From assembly GCA_949294785.1 (NCBI GenBank), contig CASFIQ010000095.1, forward strand, positions 1-34,683: a stretch of DNA of 34,683 nucleotides, in the 5' to 3' direction. The position numbers and the translations under genes were made by a program. The notes beneath the pieces were generated by a model. That model searched no databases. It saw only the letters and a program-made list of their open reading frames with translations, and was not told the origin of the DNA. Below are positions 14,951 to 22,446 of this stretch, in pieces (position 1 is the stretch's first letter; every line of letters begins with the position of its first letter). This DNA is from an uncultured Collinsella sp. Lineage in GTDB: Bacteria > Actinomycetota > Coriobacteriia > Coriobacteriales > Coriobacteriaceae.

Positions 14951-15333
14951 TACGCCTCGGCGCCGGCTTCCGCAGCTGCCTCGGCGACGGCGTCGGAAAC
15001 CTCGACATCCATGGCGGGGGTGACGGTGCCGGAGTTCACGGCCTGGTTCAGCGTCTCGCGAAGCTGGTCCATGCGCTCGCGGGCGAGATCGACCTTGGCG
15101 CGGAGCTCATCGGTCTTGGCATCGACCATGGGGCCGAAGTCGTTCATCGCGGCACGGGCCTGCTCGGTGCCCTGCTCGTAAAGATCGCGCGCGCTATCCC
15201 ACGCATCGTTGGCCATATCGGCGGCCATGGCGCGGGTCTCGGCGCCGGAGCGCGGGGCGCAAAGGATGCCGATGATGGCACCGGCGGCGGCACCGACGGT
15301 CGCGCCGACCACGAAACTGAAGGCCTTGCCCAT
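14950..15333 (-). CDS. YtxH domain protein
   Basis: The 127-residue protein has a glycine/alanine-rich hydrophobic N-terminus (residues 5-25, VVGATVGAAAGAIIGILCAP) followed by a long charged amphipathic helix (30-100) and a short acidic alanine-rich tail. This is the YtxH (gas-vesicle/stress-type) layout: a membrane-attached helix with a cytoplasmic coiled coil. Proteins of this type are common in Gram-positive stress operons, but their biochemical role is not established. The ATG at 15333 has GGAGGGGA at 6 bases. It is the first gene of the three-gene operon read from the promoter at 15376-15405. Confidence 0.8.
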   Translation of the reverse strand: MGKAFSFVVGATVGAAAGAIIGILCAPRSGAETRAMAADMANDAWDSARDLYEQGTEQARAAMNDFGPMVDAKTDELRAKVDLARERMDQLRETLNQAVNSGTVTPAMDVEVSDAVAEAAAEAGAEA

Positions 15334-15375
15334 GTAAATCCCCTCCGTAAGGAATAGGTTTTAAAGTGGTTTCAC

Positions 15376-15405
15376 ATTATAGCGTACCCGTGCGAGCGCG
15401 GTCAG
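15376..15405 (-). promoter_or_regulatory. Promoter of the ytxH/PRC/NodB-like operon
   Basis: On the minus strand a perfect TATAAT (plus-strand 15376-15381) follows CTGACC (15400-15405) at 18 bases. It gives a leader of about 35 bases. The -35 overlaps the stop codon of the upstream gene. It is the best -10 of the minus-strand genes here. Confidence 0.65.
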
Positions 15406-16091
15406 CCCTCGTATCCGGCAGCGGCGCCGCCGAAGACGGGGTCGGCGGGGGTATCTTCCTCGACGCGCGCCCCCTCCACGTCGATGGGGCCGTCTACGGC
15501 ATCGTCCCCATCGACGTCGGCGGCGGCGTCCTCTTCCGGCCCGCCCGCCGCGTCATCGGCAGCAGCATCGTCGATATCGGCGTCATCGCCGTCCGCGACC
15601 TCGGTGGCATCCTCGCCGCGCAGCGACAGGACCAGCCGGCGCAGGCCCTCGACCGTGCCCTCCACATCGGGCGCCGGCGCATCCGGCTGGACGAACGCCC
15701 ACTGCATCATGAAGACCGCAGATGACAGCGCGCCGATGGTGAGCACGTCGTCCGGGCAGGAGAGCTCGATATCGAACAGGCGCGGGTCCTCGGCGATGCC
15801 GCGGGTGCGGCCGCAGGAGATATCGCCGGCGAGGCCGGTCTCGTTCATGAGCTCGACGGTCAGGTGCTCCAGCAGGTGTGCCAGCTCGGTGTCGCCCATG
15901 CAGTCCTGGAACTCGGACCCCGCGTCGCCCAGGCACACGTGCTTGGCGATGGCGGGCGCGAGGTAGTAGACGCGCGCCGTGGCCTCGATGTCCTCGGCGG
16001 TGCGCAGCGGCATGCCCGGGTTCACCAGCACGCGCGCCGTGAGTTTCTCCTCGCCCACGGTGATCTTCATGATCTTGAACAGCTCTGCCAT
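15402..16091 (-). CDS. Stand-alone cyanophycin-synthetase N-terminal-domain-like protein
   Basis: The 229-residue protein resembles only the N-terminal domain of cyanophycin synthetase (CphA). It has the histidine/glutamate helix AHLLEHLTVEL (71-81), the following CGRTRGI (93-99) and a long helix FMMQWAF matching the CphA N-domain end. CphA's ATP-grasp and Mur-ligase domains are absent here and next door. Residues 160-215 are a very acidic, low-complexity tail. HLLEH (72-76) has the inverted zincin pattern HxxEH, which raises the possibility of a metal site. As I recall, the CphA N-domain can have a hydrolytic primer-making activity, but the role of the orphan form is unknown. The ATG at 16091 has GAGG two bases upstream and AAAGGA further up; the longer open frame upstream crosses the promoter. 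Confidence 0.65.
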   Translation of the reverse strand: MAELFKIMKITVGEEKLTARVLVNPGMPLRTAEDIEATARVYYLAPAIAKHVCLGDAGSEFQDCMGDTELAHLLEHLTVELMNETGLAGDISCGRTRGIAEDPRLFDIELSCPDDVLTIGALSSAVFMMQWAFVQPDAPAPDVEGTVEGLRRLVLSLRGEDATEVADGDDADIDDAAADDAAGGPEEDAAADVDGDDAVDGPIDVEGARVEEDTPADPVFGGAAAGYEG

Positions 16092-16148
16092 AACCTCACG
16101 CGTCCTTTCACGCGCGCCCGAACTCGGGCGTCCCGGGAAACTCCCCTT

Positions 16149-16177
16149 ATGGTAGCGGACGGGCGCGCCCCGCACAA
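16149..16177 (-). promoter_or_regulatory. Promoter of the CphA-N-like gene
   Basis: TTGTGC (plus-strand 16172-16177) and TACCAT (16149-16154) are separated by exactly 17 bases on the minus strand. The predicted start near 16142 gives a 50-base leader. Confidence 0.5.
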
Positions 16178-16226
16178 AGCGAGACGCGCCGGGTGCCGCG
16201 TGGCTCAACCGTTATGCGAGCTGCGC

Positions 16227-17591
16227 TCAGGCGCGCTCGTCCGCCTCGGGATCGCGCGCCCCTTTGCCGGCGGGGGCCTCGTCGGCGGCGTGCTCGGGCT
16301 CCTCCTCCGGAGCGATCACGCGGATGAGCGAGATGCGCTGCCCGCGCATGGATTGAATCTTGAACTTGTACTGCTCGACCTCGAAGATCTCGCCGATGCT
16401 CGGCACGGAGTCGCAGAAGTCCATGATCCAGCCGGCGATGGTCTCGTAGTCGTCGCTCTCCTCGATCGGCCATCCCAGCTCGACGGCGTCGTCGCAGCTG
16501 AAGCGCCCGTCGACCAGCCACTCGCGGCGCGAGAGGCGAGTGAGGTACTTGTTGTCGGGATCGAACTCGTCCTCGATCTCGCCCACGACCTCCTCGACGA
16601 TGTCCTCGATGGTGATGAGGCCGGCGGTGCCGCCGTACTCGTCCACCACCACGACCATCTGCTCGTGCGCGGTCTGCATCTCGGAGAGCAGGGGCAGGAT
16701 GTCCTTGGTGTCGGGCACGAAGGTCGCATCGCGCAGGCTGCTCGCCACGGGGCCGTCGGCCTTGTTGGAGAGCGCGAGCTCGATCAGGTCCTTGATGTGC
16801 GCGATGCCCACCACGTTGTCGGTGTCCTCGTGGTAGACGGGGATGCGCGAGAACCCGGTCTTGCGCATGAGGTCGAGCACCTCCGCGACGGTATCGGTGT
16901 CCTCGGCCATCTCGACGTCCACGCGCGGCACCATGACCTCGCGCGCCACGGCGTCGCCCAGGTCGAAGATCTCGTGGATCATGCGCTTCTCCTCGTCGCG
17001 CATGCCGTCCTGCTCGGAGACCATGTACTTGATCTCCTCCTCGCTCACGTTCTGGCGGTCGTCGGCGCTCTTGATGCCCAGAAGGGCGCTGAGGCCGTTG
17101 GCGGACGCCTGCGTGAGCCACACGAGCGGGCGGGCGACCTTGCGGAAGGTCGAGATGGTGCCGGCAACGGACTTCGCCATGCCCTCGGCGTCGGAGAGGC
17201 CGATGCGCTTGGGCACGAGCTCGCCGATCACGATCGAGAGGTAGGAGACGATCAGGGTGATGATGATGGGCGCGGCGATGGGCGCGGCGGCGGTGAGCGG
17301 CGCGACGCCGAAGGAACTCATCCACTGGGCCAGCGGGTCGGAGAGCGTGTTGGACGAGACGGTCGCCGAGAAGAAGCCCACGAGCGTGATGGCCACCTGG
17401 ATGGTCGCCAGGAAGTTGGTGGAGTCGTTCGCGAGGTCGAGGGCGAGGACGGCGCGGTGGTCGCCCTCCTCGGCGTCGTGCTCGAGGGTCGCGCGCTTGG
17501 CGGTGGTGAGGGCCATCTCCGACATGGAGAAGAAGCCGTTCAGCAGGGTCAGCAAGAACGTTGCGACGATGGAAAAGACGATTATGCCCAT
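16227..17591 (-). CDS. CNNM/CorC-type transporter with CBS pair (hemolysin C family)
   Basis: The 454-residue membrane protein begins with a DUF21/CNNM domain of about four helices (1-200; FFSMSEMALTTA and SIVIGELVPKRI are diagnostic). A CBS pair follows (about 215-335, MVPRVDVEMAEDTDT and VVVDEYGGTAGLITIEDIVEEVVGEIEDE), then a CorC_HlyC domain (about 350-435) and an acidic tail. Relatives (CorB, CNNM) export or exchange Mg2+, with nucleotide binding at the CBS domains; the hemolysin name is historical. The start at 17591 matches the family N-terminus, although the GGGAGG is 15 bases away. The gene follows the hemolysin III gene by 93 bases and is likely co-transcribed. Confidence 0.88.
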   Translation of the reverse strand: MGIIVFSIVATFLLTLLNGFFSMSEMALTTAKRATLEHDAEEGDHRAVLALDLANDSTNFLATIQVAITLVGFFSATVSSNTLSDPLAQWMSSFGVAPLTAAAPIAAPIIITLIVSYLSIVIGELVPKRIGLSDAEGMAKSVAGTISTFRKVARPLVWLTQASANGLSALLGIKSADDRQNVSEEEIKYMVSEQDGMRDEEKRMIHEIFDLGDAVAREVMVPRVDVEMAEDTDTVAEVLDLMRKTGFSRIPVYHEDTDNVVGIAHIKDLIELALSNKADGPVASSLRDATFVPDTKDILPLLSEMQTAHEQMVVVVDEYGGTAGLITIEDIVEEVVGEIEDEFDPDNKYLTRLSRREWLVDGRFSCDDAVELGWPIEESDDYETIAGWIMDFCDSVPSIGEIFEVEQYKFKIQSMRGQRISLIRVIAPEEEPEHAADEAPAGKGARDPEADERA

Positions 17592-17684
17592 AAGATGTAG
17601 ATCAAACCTCCCAGACGGGGCGTGCAGACAAACAGGATGGGGCCCGGGCGCGAGCGATGTTGCGTCGCCGGGCGGCACGGCGTA

Positions 17685-18701
17685 TCAGATCACGTAGAGG
17701 ATCACCGCCATGAAGATGAAGATGCTCCCCGCCAGCACCCACAGGTGCCAGACGCTGTGCATATAGCGAATCTTCTTCAGCAGGTAGAAGATGGTGCCGA
17801 TGGTGTAGCACAGGCCGCCCACCACGAGCAGCGCCAGCGCCACCGGGTCGAGCGCGCCGACGAGCTCGCGCAGGCGGAACACCACGAGCCAGCCCATGGC
17901 AAGATAGATGAGGATGCTCACCCAGCGCGGCTGGCGCTGGCGGCCGATGACCTCGAACGAGATGCCCGCGAACGCGAGCGCCCACACCACCACGAACATG
18001 GGGATCCCACCGACATCGGCCAGCGTGATCAGGCAAAACGGCGTGTAGCTGCCGGCGATCAGAAGGTAGATGCTGCTGTGGTCGATGATGCGGAAGATGC
18101 GCTTGGCGCGCGGCGCGGCGATGGCGTGGTAGAGCGTGGAGGCCAGGTACTCAAGGATGAGGGTGCACCCGAACACGATCGCCGATGCCACGTGGGTGGG
18201 AAGGGCCCCGCCCGAGACGGCCTTCACGATCAGGAGGACGAGCCCGGCGATGCCCAGCAGCACGCCGATGCCGTGGGTGACCGAGTTGGCGATCTCCTCG
18301 CCTAGCGTGTAGAGCGGACGGTCCACAGGGGCGTCCGCGGGGGTCGCCGCGTCGGGGGCGGCGGAGGCCTCAGGCACCTCGGGCGCCTGAGGGGCCTCGG
18401 TTTCGGACGCCATCGGGGCCCCGGCTGCGACCGGGGTTTCAACAACAGATTGCAGGGGTGAGGAAGCGGGCGCATCCGACGCGACGGAGCACCCGAGCGC
18501 GCGCTCGGCAGCCTCCAGGTGCCCCTGCGCGCGGCGGAGCTCCAAGCGGGCGCACGCCAACTCGTCGGCGACGGCGTCGAGCGGCGCCTTCATCGATTGT
18601 GTATCGCAGGAAGCAGCATCCCCTACCTCGGCAGGGGAGTCATCTGGGGAAACCGCCGCAGCCGGGGGCTGCGGCACGGTACTGTCACCGGAATCGTGCA
18701 T
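17685..18701 (-). CDS. Hemolysin III (HlyIII/YqfA, PAQR-like) family membrane protein
   Basis: The 338-residue protein ends in a seven-helix HlyIII domain of about 215 residues (from YTLGEEIANSVTHGIG). The conserved motifs are STLYHAI in helix 2-3, RIIDHSSIYLLIAGSYTPF in the middle and HSVWHLWVL near the end, which include the histidines and serine of the presumed metal site. Bacterial members lack a settled function; some affect membrane lipid or stress responses. The N-terminal 115 or so residues are unusual: a short coiled coil (LDAVADELACARLELRRAQGHLEAAERAL) and a proline/alanine/acid-rich linker. I chose ATG 18701, which has GGGAGG upstream (13 bases); ATG 18722 would leave almost no leader after the -10 at 18739-18744. 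Confidence 0.85.
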   Translation of the reverse strand: MHDSGDSTVPQPPAAAVSPDDSPAEVGDAASCDTQSMKAPLDAVADELACARLELRRAQGHLEAAERALGCSVASDAPASSPLQSVVETPVAAGAPMASETEAPQAPEVPEASAAPDAATPADAPVDRPLYTLGEEIANSVTHGIGVLLGIAGLVLLIVKAVSGGALPTHVASAIVFGCTLILEYLASTLYHAIAAPRAKRIFRIIDHSSIYLLIAGSYTPFCLITLADVGGIPMFVVVWALAFAGISFEVIGRQRQPRWVSILIYLAMGWLVVFRLRELVGALDPVALALLVVGGLCYTIGTIFYLLKKIRYMHSVWHLWVLAGSIFIFMAVILYVI

Positions 18702-18738
18702 GGATGCGACAAAACCTCCCATGAAAATCGTTCCCGAT

Positions 18739-18744
18739 ACTATA
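18739..18744 (-). promoter_or_regulatory. Candidate -10 box of the hemolysin III gene
   Basis: TATAGT on the minus strand lies 38 bases before the chosen start codon. No good -35 is visible at 16-18 bases. It is one half of a divergent control region shared with kup. Confidence 0.35.
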
Positions 18745-18920
18745 CCAGAAGCTTAGGGTCGCGGCGGCTCCCGCACGAGAACCTTACGCAGTCGCAACAT
18801 GCGGCGCGCACCATGCGCAAGCGGCAAGACCGGGGAACCGCGGCCGCACTGACCGGAGACGAGCGGGGCATGCGGGCCGCAACGCGGCCAGACGGCGTAG
18901 CAGCTCCAACCCCCAACAGC

Positions 18921-18984
18921 TATAATACGGTCACAACCTACCGGCAGCCGACCTGCCGGCGCGGGCGGCAGCCGCCTCGCCCGC
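18921..18984 (+). promoter_or_regulatory. kup promoter -10 and two leader hairpins
   Basis: A perfect TATAAT lies at 18921-18926 with no clear -35. The leader from about 18933 holds two perfect 7-bp stems: 18941-18947 with 18953-18959, and 18961-18967 with 18978-18984. They end 16 bases before the AGGAG. The leader (about 80 bases) is too short for a c-di-AMP (ydaO) riboswitch, and I saw none of its conserved boxes. The 312-base gap 18702-19013 holds no gene. Confidence 0.4.
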
Positions 18985-19013
18985 GAGCATCGCATCTGCT
19001 AGGAGTCGACCCC

Positions 19014-21170
19014 ATGTCCCAACAGCCCGATACCGAACGCGAGCGCAGCCAGGCGCAGCAGCCGGGCCAGACCGCCATGTTCAAGGCGCTCGGCGCCGTC
19101 AAGGCCGAAACGCTGCGGGAGGACCCGCGCACCGGCAAGCCCAAGACCGTGCCGGGCGCCGCGCATCCCGACGCCCATACCATCCCGGTGAGCATCGCGG
19201 CGATGCTCGTCACCATCGGCGTGGTCTACGGCGACATCGGAACCTCGCCCATGTACGTCACCAAGGCGCTGCTTGCCGGCAACGGCGGCATCATGAGCGT
19301 CACCGAGGAGTTCGTGCTGGGCGCGCTCTCGCTCGTCATCTGGACGGTCACGCTGCTCACCACCGTGAAGTACGTCCTCATCTCGCTCAAAGCCGACAAC
19401 CACGGCGAGGGCGGCATCTTCGCGCTCTACTCGATCGTGCGCCGCTACGGCAAGTGGCTCATCATCCCCGCCATGCTGGGCGGCTCGGCGCTGCTCGCCG
19501 ACGGCGTGCTCACCCCCGCCGTCACCATCACCACGGCGGTCGAAGGCCTGCGCACCATCCCCGAGATGCACGCGCTCATCGGCGACAACCAGATGAACGT
19601 GGTGATCATCACCCTCGCCATCGTGTGCATCCTGTTCGCCGTGCAGCGCGCCGGCACCTCGAAGATCGGCCGCGCCTTCGGCCCGGTCATGACCTTCTGG
19701 TTCCTGTTCCTGGGCGGGGTCGGCCTGGTCTCGATGCTCGTCGCCCCACAGGTGCTGCTCGCCATCAACCCCGTCTACGGCATCCAGTTCCTGTTCTCGC
19801 CGAACAACCACGCCGGCATCATGATCTGGGGCAGCTGCTTCCTTGCCACGACCGGTGCCGAGGCGCTCTACTCCGACATGGGTCACGTGGGCCGCGGCAA
19901 CATCTACGCCACCTGGCCGTTCGTGAAGGTCTGCCTCGTCCTCAACTACCTGGGCCAGGGCGCGTGGCTGCTCGCCAACCAGGGCAATGCCGACCTCGCC
20001 GGCGTCGCCGACCTGAACCCGTTCTTCCAGATGCTCCCCGACATGATGCGCCCCTTCGGCGTGCTGCTCTCCACCGCAGCGGCGATCATCGCCAGCCAGG
20101 CGCTCATCACCGGCGCGTTCTCGCTCGTCTCCGAGGCGAGCCGCCTTGACCTCATGCCGCACCTGCAGGTGTTCTACCCCGCCGAGACCAAGGGCCAGCT
20201 CTACATCCCGTTGGTCAACAACGTGATGTGGGCGGGCTGCATCATCGTGGTGCTGCTGTTCCAGTCCTCCGCCCACATGGAGGCGGCCTACGGCCTGGCC
20301 ATCACCATCACCATGCTCTGCACGACGCTCCTGCTCTTCTTCTACCTGCACCGCGTCCGCAAGCTCCACCTCTTCCCGTGGATCTTCGTCGCGTTCTTCG
20401 TGGCGCTCGAGGGCTTCTTCTTCGGCTCGTCGCTCACCAAGTTCTTCCACGGCGGCTATTTCACCATCCTGCTCGCCGCGATGATCATGGCGGTCATGCT
20501 GTGCTGGTACGCGGGCACCGCCGTCGAGCGCAGCCAGGCGACGCTTCTGCCCGTGCGCAACTACCTGGACCAGTTGGCGCGCCTGCGTGACGACCTCACG
20601 TACGACCTCATGTGCGACAACCTGATCTACCTCACCAACGACACCAATACCGATTACCTGGACCGCGACATCCTCTACTCGATCCTGGACAAGCATCCCA
20701 AGCGCGCCCGCGCGTATTGGTTCCTGAACGTCGAGGTCATGGACGACCCCTACACCTTCGCCTATTCGGTCGAGGATTTCGGGACCGATTACGTCTTCCG
20801 CGTGCACCTGTTCTTGGGCTATAAGATCGACCAGCGCGTGAACGCCTACCTGCGCCAGGTGGTCCAGGACCTCTCCGCTACCGGCGAGCTCCCGCCGCAG
20901 CAGCATGACTACTCGGTCTACAAGAAGAGCGGCTCGATCGGCTCGTTCCAGTTCTGCATGCTGCGCAAGACGCTCGCCCCCGAGTCCGACGTCCACAGCC
21001 GCGAGCGCCGCGCGATCGGCCTCAAGTACGCCATCCGCAGCTTCGCCGGCTCGCCCGCGCAGTGGTACGGTCTGGAGAACTCGAGCGTCTTCGTTGAGTA
21101 CGTGCCGCTGTTCACCAAGTTCAAGAGCGTGAACAAGATGCATCGCATCGCACCGGACGAGCGTCCGTAA
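19014..21170 (+). CDS. kup: Kup/Trk-type potassium uptake protein
   Basis: The 718-residue protein belongs to the KUP/HAK/KT K+-H+ symporter family. After a hydrophilic 58-residue N-terminus, twelve helices run to about residue 510. The family's first-helix motif GVVYGDIGTSPMY is exact, and GGIFALYSIVRR, ADGVLTPAVTITTAVEG and GQGAWLL are also diagnostic. A hydrophilic C-terminal cytoplasmic domain of about 190 residues follows. The length is slightly above the usual 620-680 because both ends are long. The ATG at 19014 has AGGAG 8 bases upstream; the much longer open frame upstream overlaps the hemolysin III gene on the other strand and the kup promoter, so it is rejected. A strong terminator follows the stop. 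Confidence 0.95.
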   Translation: MSQQPDTERERSQAQQPGQTAMFKALGAVKAETLREDPRTGKPKTVPGAAHPDAHTIPVSIAAMLVTIGVVYGDIGTSPMYVTKALLAGNGGIMSVTEEFVLGALSLVIWTVTLLTTVKYVLISLKADNHGEGGIFALYSIVRRYGKWLIIPAMLGGSALLADGVLTPAVTITTAVEGLRTIPEMHALIGDNQMNVVIITLAIVCILFAVQRAGTSKIGRAFGPVMTFWFLFLGGVGLVSMLVAPQVLLAINPVYGIQFLFSPNNHAGIMIWGSCFLATTGAEALYSDMGHVGRGNIYATWPFVKVCLVLNYLGQGAWLLANQGNADLAGVADLNPFFQMLPDMMRPFGVLLSTAAAIIASQALITGAFSLVSEASRLDLMPHLQVFYPAETKGQLYIPLVNNVMWAGCIIVVLLFQSSAHMEAAYGLAITITMLCTTLLLFFYLHRVRKLHLFPWIFVAFFVALEGFFFGSSLTKFFHGGYFTILLAAMIMAVMLCWYAGTAVERSQATLLPVRNYLDQLARLRDDLTYDLMCDNLIYLTNDTNTDYLDRDILYSILDKHPKRARAYWFLNVEVMDDPYTFAYSVEDFGTDYVFRVHLFLGYKIDQRVNAYLRQVVQDLSATGELPPQQHDYSVYKKSGSIGSFQFCMLRKTLAPESDVHSRERRAIGLKYAIRSFAGSPAQWYGLENSSVFVEYVPLFTKFKSVNKMHRIAPDERP

Positions 21171-21208
21171 GCGCGCGTCCGCGCGCGCCGCACACCATGT
21201 TCCGATGC

Positions 21209-21244
21209 GGAGGCGGGGCCCCGAGGGCCCCGCCTCCCGTTTTT
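21209..21244 (+). terminator. Rho-independent terminator of kup
   Basis: A perfect 13-bp GC-rich stem (21209-21221 and 21225-21237) with a CGA loop is followed by CGTTTTT. It starts 39 bases after the kup stop. This is the clearest intrinsic terminator in the window. Confidence 0.9.
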
Positions 21245-21334
21245 GCCGGCCGCCAGGCACCCGCGCGCGGAAGCCCCCGTGGTTCAACCTCGACTCGACG
21301 GCGCTCGGACCGGCCCAGCGCAACTCCGTCCGGC

Positions 21335-22165
21335 TCAGCCCAGCAGCGGCTCCTCCCCCGTCCAGTTGGCGAACCAGCGCTCGGTCGACCTCCCCATCTC
21401 GCGCATGAAGGCGCTCGTATGCTTGCGCAGGTAAATGTCGCGCACGCGCGAGCCGGCCTCGGCGGCATGCGGACGAAACATCGCGTCCATCTCCGCCACC
21501 TGTGCATCGAGCGTCGCGGCGTCCGCCGGACGGTAGCGCTCCTCCATCACCAGGTTCACCACGGGATGCGGCGTCTGCGGCCGCTCCTTCGCCGGGGCTC
21601 CCAGCACGAGCATCGAGAGGGGGACGGTGTGGGCAGGAAGCTCCAGCAGACGGGCGACGTCCTCGCCATGCTCGACCACATCGCCGATATAGCAGCTGCC
21701 GAGCCCCACCGCCTCCGCAGCGATCACGGCGTTCTGGGCAGCGACGACCGCATCCTGCGCTGCGATGGCGAACTCGCCCCAACCCGGCGCGCGACGCGGC
21801 TCGACACCGTGTTCGCGCGCGAAATCGGGCTCGAAGCATCCCGTATGCTCGAACAGCGCGATCCACTTCGCGTAGTCGACCACGAAGACGAGCGCCCAGG
21901 GCGCCTTGGCGATGAAGGGCTGATTGTCGGCAAGCACCGCGAGGCGTCCGAGCGTCGCATGATCGCGAATATCGATGATGGAGTACATGAGCATGGCGCC
22001 CGCCGAGGGCGCCCGGCTCGCGGCGCGCAGGACGGCGGCGCACTGCGCGTCGGTGGGCTGCCGTTCCGCATCGAAAGCGCGCGTCGACGTCCGGCACTCG
22101 ATCAGACTCATGGTCGGGTCGTCCGCGTAGGCGTGTACGGGTTGCGAGATATCGGGCTCGGGCAT
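21335..22165 (-). CDS. Nitroreductase family protein
   Basis: The 276-residue protein is an FMN-dependent nitroreductase-fold oxidoreductase. The FMN-phosphate contact region CRTSTRAFDAERQPT (24-38), the RAASRAPSAGAM stretch, and the GLGSCYIGDVVEH segment are typical. PVVNLVMEERYRP is followed by a C-terminal extension of about 50 residues that fits the larger NfsA/FRase-like members. These enzymes reduce nitroaromatics, quinones or flavins with NAD(P)H; the natural substrate is unknown. The ATG at 22165 has GGAGG at 5-6 bases. The gene diverges from the LTA-synthase-like gene across a 281-base spacer that shows no clear promoter pair. In gut Coriobacteriia such enzymes may act on drugs or bile pigments, which is speculation here. 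Confidence 0.82.
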   Translation of the reverse strand: MPEPDISQPVHAYADDPTMSLIECRTSTRAFDAERQPTDAQCAAVLRAASRAPSAGAMLMYSIIDIRDHATLGRLAVLADNQPFIAKAPWALVFVVDYAKWIALFEHTGCFEPDFAREHGVEPRRAPGWGEFAIAAQDAVVAAQNAVIAAEAVGLGSCYIGDVVEHGEDVARLLELPAHTVPLSMLVLGAPAKERPQTPHPVVNLVMEERYRPADAATLDAQVAEMDAMFRPHAAEAGSRVRDIYLRKHTSAFMREMGRSTERWFANWTGEEPLLG

Positions 22166-22446
22166 GAGGTCCTCCAGAAGCGTCGCGGTGGCTGCAGGCG
22201 AATCATCCGCAGCCGGGCAGTCTTGCCGCGGCGCCATCCGCCAGCACGAGCATACACCCGCGCGAAGATGCCGGCCGCATGCGCCCGCCGCCCGCATATA
22301 GCCTTTTTCAGGACGCATGGGACGTCGACAGATTCTTGATAAAGGGGCGCTACCATAGGTGCTCGGCCTATCAGCAACGGGTCACGCTCGCGTCAGCTTT
22401 CGGTAAGCCCATGCCCCTCGACGGAGCGCGCCCTCAAGGAGTCCCC

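Noticed and set aside
18519-19013. Long N-terminal extension of the kup open frame
   Set aside because: It overlaps the hemolysin III gene on the other strand, lies upstream of the TATAAT at 18921 and has no family homology; the AGGAG before 19014 fixes the start.
18999-22097. 1032-residue open frame on the minus strand under kup
   Set aside because: It is an antisense shadow of kup and of the nitroreductase gene, with composition typical of GC-rich reverse frames and no recognisable domain.
22325-22356. Promoter for the LTA-synthase-like gene (TCGACA with TACCAT)
   Set aside because: The spacer is 20 bases and both boxes are weak, so it is not listed as a feature.
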